Shown here in pieces: positions 53,441 to 58,037 of a stretch of DNA of 58,037 nucleotides. Position 1 is the first letter of the stretch. Each line of letters starts with the position of its first letter. The DNA comes from Myxococcales bacterium (GTDB lineage Bacteria > Myxococcota_A > Polyangia > Polyangiales > Ga0077539). The stretch lies in assembly GCA_013298625.1 (NCBI GenBank), contig JAAFIF010000064.1, forward strand, positions 1-58,037, written 5' to 3'. Position numbers and translations under genes: made by a program. The notes under the pieces are model-generated. The model was not told the origin of the DNA. It worked only from the letters and a program-made list of their open reading frames with translations, and searched no databases.

Positions 53441-54166
53441 ATGGCTCGTGATCGTAGTGCGGTGGTGTTGGGCGCGTCGGGCTCCGTTGGAGAAGCGCTG
53501 ATCGAGGCGCTGGTGAGGCACGAGGCGATCGCGACGATCGTGACGCTGGTTCGGCGCCCGCAGCCCGCGTACGCAGCGCTCGTGGCCGAGCGAGGCGTCG
53601 CGCTGCGCGAGGTCATCGTGCAGACGATGGAGCCCACGGCGCTCGAATCGGCGACGCGCGACGCGGTGATGGCGCTCGATGGAGCGGTCGTCGGGCTGAG
53701 CGTCCTCGGCGTGGGCGCCAGCACGGCGTCGCTGACGATCGACCAGCACCGCGCGGTGGACGTCGCGCTCAACGAGGCGTTTGCGAAGGGTCTCGCGCGA
53801 TCGGGGCGCGTCGGACACCTCGCGTTGATGTCGGCGAGCGGCGCAGACGCGACGGCCTCGACGACGGGCTCGGGCGCCGCGGGGATGGCCCGCTACAACC
53901 GCGTGAAGGGCGAGGCCGAAGAAGCAGTGAAGGCCAGCGGAATCGCGGTCGTGAGCATCGTTCGCCCCGCGATGATCATCGGCTCGAAGCACACGCCGCG
54001 GTGGCTCGAGAAGACGCTGCCGGTGTTCTCGTTTCTCACGCCAGCGAAGTACCGCTCGATCACCGCGCAACAGATTGCCAACGCGATGGTCGCGCTCTCG
54101 GTCGCGCCGCCCGCGGCCTCGTCGGTGCTGCACTACCCCGAGATGATGGCGCTGCAACGCGCGTAG
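53441..54166 (+). CDS. NAD(P)-binding Rossmann-fold protein, atypical SDR
   Basis: The 241-aa protein starts with SAVVLGASGSVGEALIEAL (GASGSVG at residues 11-17). It has the atypical SDR pattern without the YxxxK catalytic pair in canonical form, but with RYNRVKGEAEEAVKASG, which contains a Tyr-Lys-like spacing, followed by VSIVRPAMIIG. Proteins of this group include HTATIP2/oxidoreductase-like and nucleotide-binding regulators. Probably a cytoplasmic reductase or redox-linked regulator; the substrate is unknown. Confidence 0.83.
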   Translation: MARDRSAVVLGASGSVGEALIEALVRHEAIATIVTLVRRPQPAYAALVAERGVALREVIVQTMEPTALESATRDAVMALDGAVVGLSVLGVGASTASLTIDQHRAVDVALNEAFAKGLARSGRVGHLALMSASGADATASTTGSGAAGMARYNRVKGEAEEAVKASGIAVVSIVRPAMIIGSKHTPRWLEKTLPVFSFLTPAKYRSITAQQIANAMVALSVAPPAASSVLHYPEMMALQRA

Positions 54167-54260
54167 AGCCCATGAGCAACGCGTGCTCGTCGTCTGCGGA
54201 TGGCGATCTCGCCACGCAAATCGCAGCGAGCCCGCGTATCGTCCCGCGCACGATCAGGCC

Positions 54261-54617
54261 ATGACCACCGAGAAGAAGCACCGCATCTTCGGGACGTCCT
54301 TCGCGAGCGTGTACCCGCTGTACTTGCAGAAGATCGCGAAGAAGGGCCGCACGAAGGCCGAGCTCGATCAAGTGTTGCGTTGGCTCACGGGCTACAGCGA
54401 CGACGAGCTCGCGCGGTTGATGGCCGAGAAGGTGGACTTCGAGGCGTTCTTCGCTGGCGCGCGCCTCAACGCCAATGCTTCGCTCATCACGGGTGTCGTC
54501 TGCGGCGTGCGCGTCGAAGAGGTCGAGGACCCGCTGATGCAGAAGATCCGCTACCTCGACAAGCTCGTGGACGAGCTCGCGAAGGGCAAGAAGATCGAGA
54601 GCGTCCTGCGGGCCTGA
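54261..54617 (+). CDS. DUF2200 family protein
   Basis: The 118-aa protein matches DUF2200 throughout: HRIFGTSFASVYPLYLQKI, KGRTKAELDQVLRWLTGYSD, VDFEAFFAGARLN, LITGVVCGVRVEEVEDPLMQ and KIRYLDKLVDELAKGK. DUF2200 proteins are small, widespread and of unknown function. The ATG at 54261 is the family start. Upstream frame is not family-like. The 447 bases from 54618 to 55064 contain no gene or repeat that I could recognise. Confidence 0.9.
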   Translation: MTTEKKHRIFGTSFASVYPLYLQKIAKKGRTKAELDQVLRWLTGYSDDELARLMAEKVDFEAFFAGARLNANASLITGVVCGVRVEEVEDPLMQKIRYLDKLVDELAKGKKIESVLRA

Positions 54618-55064
54618 GCGCTGCGCCCCGCCGTTGTTCGAGTCGCGCCGCCTCGATGGCACGGACCTGCTCCAATCGCGCGAACTTGCAATCCGTGAGC
54701 GCATCGCGCCGGTACGTCCCGTTGCGCTGCACGGCTTCCTCGCTCCACGAGACACGGGATGGCGATGGGGCCCCTGGTTCGTCGTGCAGAGTCGAAGTTG
54801 TCGTCGAATCCTGCGCTCGACTCTCCAATTCGTGTCGTCCGAGACCGGATGCTCCGATTGGCGGCCGCACGACGTGCGCGGTGCCTCCGCCGAGGCCGGC
54901 GCAGGCCGACGATCGCGGCGACCACGCCGTCGGTGAAGAGCCCGCGATTCCGCGTCGCGCCGCCCGTTCGGGGTCGCGCGAGAGCGGGCGCGCGCTGGTC
55001 TGCGGTCGCACGACGCCGACACGATCGCTGGAGCTCGATAGACGTGTATCGTGCCTGCGTGGCG

Positions 55065-55267
55065 ATGACTGAGGATTCACGGCCGGGCAGCTCGACCACA
55101 ACGCGCGAGGTGGAGTTCATCGGTCGGATCGACAGCAGCTTTCCCTATGCTGACGAACACCAGCGTCGCCTGCTCTTCGCCGAAGCAGCATCGATCTCAG
55201 CCAACGCGGAGATGATGACGCTGCTCGAAGTGCTCTGTTCCCCAGCGAGCGCTTCCGTTTCCGCTGA
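55065..55267 (+). pseudogene. 5' end of a gene interrupted by an IS element
   Basis: From an ATG at 55065 the frame reads a protein-like start (TREVEFIGRIDSSFPYADEH, FAEAASISANAEMMTLLEVL) and reaches the IS left end at 55268. If the IS and one copy of its 3-bp target duplication are removed, the frame continues at 55737 with HQGVNSTRENVPSG and stops at 55814. So the frame was already joined to unrelated sequence before the IS came in. The family is unknown. Confidence 0.45.
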
Positions 55268-55733
55268 GAGGGCGTTGGAGTGCATTCGCAGGAGATCATG
55301 CGGCTCGCCGCAGCATGAGTTGGATCGACGCCAATTGCAGCATTGCGCGGCTTGATTCGGGCTTCCGTTCGTAGTCTTTCGACAGCCGCCTCGAGCGTCC
55401 AAGCCATGCGAAAGTCCGTTCGACGACCCACCGTTGAGGCAGTGGAACGAACTGATTCCGTGGTTCCGAGCGACGGACGATTCGAAGCGCTAGTCCGTTG
55501 TCATTGGCCGCTTGCTGCAGCGGGAGACCGACGTAGGCAGAATCCGCAACCACCTCGACGAAACAGGCCGTTCACGATCTCGCGTCGATCGATGGGGTGT
55601 CGACCTGAGCCAGGTTTGGGAGCTGGCACGAGATCACGCAGCACTTCCCACTGCTCGTCCGTCACATCGGTTGGGAATGAAGCTCGGCTCATCAATGCCT
55701 GGTATGCCGCGTTTTTCCACTCCAACAAGCTCT
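55268..55733. mobile_element. Internally deleted IS5/IS1031-type element, 466 bp
   Basis: Terminal inverted repeats of 15 bases, GAGGGCGTTGGAGTG on the left and GAGCTTGTTGGAGTG (reverse complement of 55719-55733) on the right, agree at 12 of 15 positions. Both sides are flanked by TGA (55265-55267 and 55734-55736), a 3-bp target duplication of TNA type. GAG ends with 3-bp TNA duplication are characteristic of the IS1031 subgroup of IS5. Inside are only the two ends of a transposase. The element is much shorter than a normal IS of this family, so it can move only in trans. Confidence 0.82.
55296..55693 (-). pseudogene. IS5-family transposase with internal deletion and frame change
   Basis: The start (ATG at 55693) reads SFPTDVTDEQWEVLRDLVPAPKPG and DRREIVNGLF, a normal IS5 N-terminus. 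After about residue 44 the frame jumps to the C-terminal part, VVADSAYVGLPLQQ, RWVVERTFAWLGRSRRLSKDYE, ending at 55296. The junction lies near 55550-55560. The middle, including the first catalytic Asp of the DDE triad, is missing. The second Asp (VADSAY) and the Glu (VVERTF) remain. It is non-functional. Confidence 0.85.
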
Positions 55734-56545
55734 GAACACCAGGGCGTGAATTCAACGCGAGAGAACGTGCCGTCGGGGGCGTCGGTGCGAACGACGCGGC
55801 CCATCGAGTCGTAGTGAAGCACGGGCGTGACGCCCCAGGTGATCGCGTCGTCTTCGTGCTCGTAGCCCGAGTGAGACGAGAAGTAGGGCTCGTATTGTTT
55901 GACGGGCTTTCCTTTGTTGTTGACGATCGTGCGGCCCGAGCCGATCCAGCGAAGCGCGGTGCCGGTGTCGACGTGCTGGATTTCTCCTGACGAATTGCGG
56001 ACGAGCCTTTTGTTGGCGTCGAGCTGCGGGACGAGTCCGGGCTCGGCTTGGGTCTTGGTGAGCAGGACGCGACCAAAGCCGTCGACGTAGCCGACGCTCT
56101 CTTGCCACAGCGTGTTCGATGCTCCGTGGGTCTCGCGAGAGCGCGTGCGAGCCCACGTCGGCTGATCGTAGTCCATCCAGGAAAAGTCCACGTACTCGAA
56201 CTCCACGGTGGCAGCTTCGAGCGTGTCTCCGTCGGCGCTCCCGACCTTTCCCACGACCGCTGCGGCGAGCACGCGGCCGAAGGCGTCGGTCTTCACGGCG
56301 CTGAGGTTTCCGTTGGCGTCGGTCATGCGCCACGGGCTCAGCGTGCGGTAGTCGATCTCGACGCTCGACGTGTTGCCGAGAGGATCCGTCGCTGAAATCG
56401 CAGTGAGGTAGTACCTGTCGTAGGTCGCCGTGCTCGTGTTGCCGAAGCGATCGCTGAAGGCGGTGGGGAGGTAGAAGGTAACCCCTCCGCGCCCGCGGGT
56501 GCCGCCGCGTAGTTGGCCGGGGTACGCGAAAGAGACGGAGGTTTC
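55734..56545 (-). pseudogene. Fragment of a Tc-toxin TcdB/SpvB-like gene
   Basis: About 270 residues in one frame match the middle part of insecticidal-toxin TcB/TcdB proteins: FYLPTAFSDRFGN, YDRYYLTAISATDPLGN, TDANGNLSAVKTDAFGRVLA, then IGSGRTIVNNKGKPVKQYEPYFSSHSGYEHE and LHYDSMGRVVRTDAPDGTFSRVEF. The fragment has no valid start: upstream there is a TAG (56546-56548) in frame and loss of similarity before about 56500. It is cut at FTPWC by the IS end. The TcC hypervariable toxin part and RHS core are absent. It is a double-truncated relic of a Tc complex gene. Confidence 0.8.
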
Positions 56546-56547
56546 CT

Positions 56548-56886
56548 ATGTCTCAACGCCCCTCGAAAACACCGCGCTGGCAGCAATGGGCCGAACGAGA
56601 AGCGCGCGACGTGCTGCCTGTCCAGTCGGGATCGAGATCATCCCAACGCACTTACAACGTCGCTGTGCCCGACAAAAGCCCCGGAGCTCCTAGCGACAGC
56701 CGCCATCTTGCTATCCGTCAGATCTACTTTCCGACGCATTCACTTCGCCAGCCAGTTTGCTGGCGAAAACGAGGGGAAGGATCAGGGGTCATGGATGACC
56801 CGGCAGATACCTTGCACGATCTGCGAATTCAAAATGAATTTGCTGAAATTCAGAGAATGGAGGCGGATCGACTACTCGACCGATGA
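56548..56886 (+). pseudogene. Possible 5' fragment of a transposon-associated gene
   Basis: GGAGG six bases before the ATG at 56548 gives one of the best ribosome binding sites in the window. The first residues (SQRPSKTPRWQQWAEREARDVL) resemble the start of IS66-type accessory (TnpA-like) proteins. After about residue 23 the likeness ends, and the rest (to 56886) reads as random, Ser/Arg-rich sequence. The GGAGG may be a chance survivor. The family call is tentative. Confidence 0.35.
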
Positions 56887-57394
56887 TGTTGTGCTCCGTA
56901 GAACACGTGACAATGACGGCCGGATCATGCTCATTGTCGCTATCGCTCCACGACACGCGAAACTGCGCAGCGTCGAAGACAACAGAATCGAGTCGCGAGT
57001 TAAGGACAGAAGCCAGCCGCGTGTCCGAAAAGACGATGGAGTCGAGTCGAGCGTCGATGACTTGGCGGGGAGCGATGCGCAATACGCGCGGAAAATACCC
57101 CGATGATGTAAGCACGATGACTGAGTCGTGAAATACGATGGCCAGCGCGGCGATCGGTGCTACGACGATTCGCATCGAAAGAGGCGCAAATGGCGATCGT
57201 GCTCCGATGTCAGTCAGAACGCTGTCGTATACTTCATCATTGTAGTCGCGAAACTGATTGTTGGTGGACTGCCAGCAGCGCATGCAGATCGGAGATCGAG
57301 CCCTGCCAAGCAACGGGCCAGTTGAATTTTCACTGAGACAGTGAATGCAGCGTGCGTTCTGTATGAGTTCGATGTTTGTAAGAAGTGTTGTCAT
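56789..57394 (-). CDS. Hypothetical zinc-ribbon protein of atypical composition
   Basis: A 201-aa protein with two CxxC pairs near the N-terminus (CIHC, then CMRC about 20 residues on), suggesting a zinc ribbon. A hydrophobic stretch follows (MRIVVAPIAALAIVFHDSVIVL) and then a beta-rich C-terminal half (IDARLDSIVFSDTRLASVLNSRLDSVVFD, with a repeated SRLDSVVF-like unit). Codon use is clearly less GC-biased than in neighbouring genes, indicating transfer. Adjacent to a Tc-toxin fragment it could be a leftover of a toxin locus (for example an immunity or accessory gene), but there is no direct evidence. Confidence 0.6.
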   Translation of the reverse strand: MTTLLTNIELIQNARCIHCLSENSTGPLLGRARSPICMRCWQSTNNQFRDYNDEVYDSVLTDIGARSPFAPLSMRIVVAPIAALAIVFHDSVIVLTSSGYFPRVLRIAPRQVIDARLDSIVFSDTRLASVLNSRLDSVVFDAAQFRVSWSDSDNEHDPAVIVTCSTEHNIIGRVVDPPPFSEFQQIHFEFADRARYLPGHP

Positions 57395-57911
57395 AGATTG
57401 CTCTGTCCGTTCTTTGAGCTAGACTATTCGAGGCGCTCGAGAAGCTGAAATTTGAATTTCGTGCTGAGCGTGTTTCGGTTTGAATGAGAACGGCGAAAAA
57501 CGCGCCTCCGCAGGACTGTTCCACGAAGTGTCGCGTCGCGCTAGTGCCTGATCACTTGAAGAACGAAAGGCTGGCGGCGAGCAGCGCGACGAACGGGCTG
57601 GCACGCAGAGCCGATCGAGGCAGCCGGCTGATAAGCGAGTGGCTTGTCGAATTCCGCCTCTCATGTTCCCAAAGATCGGGCGCGAACCAAAGCTATTGCG
57701 TTTGTAGTTACACTGTCGACGTGTGTAGGATTGCCATCGCTCAATAGCGACGACGCTTCGTTTCCATGGCGGTGGGCGGCGAGTTGGTGCGCGCAGTCGG
57801 CTGGCTCGTAGGGAGTCATTGTCTGATCGACCTGTGATTCATGTGGCTATCCGTCGCTGGGCACGATCGAGCGGGCACCACCTTCAGAGTTGATGCCTGT
57901 TGGAAGGCTTA
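57395..57911. other. Lower-GC intergenic stretch without recognised gene
   Basis: 517 bases with composition unlike the rest of the window. Short frames on both strands (for example 57484-57747) have no protein-like pattern. It lies between the atypical zinc-ribbon gene and the second IS copy and is probably part of the same imported segment. Confidence 0.5.
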
Positions 57912-58037
57912 GAGGGCGTTGGAGTGCATTCGCAGGAGATCATGCGGCTCGCCGCAGCATGAGTTGGATCGACGCCAATTGCAGCATTGCGCGGCTTGAT
58001 TCTGGCTTCCGTTCGTAGTCTTTCGACAGCCGCCTCG
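57912..58037. mobile_element. Left end of a second copy of the IS5/IS1031-type element (runs off window)
   Basis: The 126 bases starting with GAGGGCGTTGGAGTG match 55268-55393 with one substitution seen. The preceding TTA (57909-57911) is a TNA-type target. The visible part includes the terminal repeat and the 3' end of the transposase. Whether this copy is complete cannot be told from the window. Confidence 0.85.

Noticed and set aside
54618..55064. Several overlapping frames in a 447-base gap
   Set aside because: All are Arg-rich with no consistent coding signature on either strand. No repeat, tRNA or hairpin of note was found.
57484..57747. 87-aa plus-strand ORF in the low-GC end region
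   Set aside because: Cys-containing but without protein-like periodicity, ribosome binding site or family similarity.

Overview
This window is high-GC bacterial chromosome, very probably from a Myxococcota (Polyangiales or Sandaracinus-like) bacterium. The sequence basis is many predicted lipoproteins with Asp/Ala/Ser/Pro-rich spacers after the lipobox, two MYXO-CTERM-like C-terminal anchors, thrombospondin type 3 and DUF11 repeats, an ECF42-type sigma factor paired with a DGPF protein, and many orphan beta-propeller or helical-repeat proteins. No rRNA, tRNA, CRISPR array or phage structural module was seen. The genus is inferred.

Layout. 1-5.8 kb: membrane protein tail, GxGYxYP-family lipoprotein, propeller protein, membrane diguanylate cyclase, small lipoprotein. 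6.1-9.5 kb: a 1150-aa secreted DUF11/TSP3 protein. 9.6-13.2 kb: DGPF protein plus ECF42 sigma factor, and an FAD monooxygenase-like enzyme. 13.5-18.1 kb: two propeller proteins around an unusual C-terminally anchored protein, plus a deletion-scarred copy of the 5' end of the gene at 21649. 18.4-21.1 kb: outer-membrane-like protein, S33-type hydrolase lipoprotein and an AraC regulator. 21.6-24.6 kb: 881-aa orphan translationally coupled to a rhodanese. 24.7-30.5 kb and 37.3-40.1 kb: surface lipoprotein clusters (concanavalin-like, BNR/sialidase-like, triple phage tail-collar domain). 30.6-37.1 kb: GNAT, AraC, damaged propeller, an in-frame DUF2306-MDR dehydrogenase fusion, PPOX flavoprotein and a frameshifted exported protein. 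40.2-50 kb: zinc-ribbon membrane protein, DUF4386 protein, a 743-aa TPR-tailed protein and a 1774-aa helical-repeat giant facing each other.

50.0-54.6 kb holds a regulatory module: an XRE/MmyB-like regulator, a peroxiredoxin-like gene and a small membrane protein gene. Near-identical palindromes (ATRCCC-N5-GGGTAT) lie at the same distance upstream of both transcription units. It is followed by a PQQ sugar dehydrogenase-like lipoprotein, an NAD(P)-binding protein and a DUF2200 protein.

From about 55 kb to the end is a decaying accessory region of lower GC in part: a truncated ORF, a 466-bp internally deleted IS5/IS1031-type element with readable terminal inverted repeats and TNA target duplication, a Tc-toxin (TcdB-like) gene fragment, a GGAGG-led transposon-like ORF fragment, an atypical zinc-ribbon gene, and the left end of a second IS copy running off the window.

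Most of the window is single genes or two-gene units rather than large operons. The clearest functional groupings are DGPF-ECF42, barrel-hydrolase-AraC, orphan-rhodanese, and XRE-peroxiredoxin-membrane protein.
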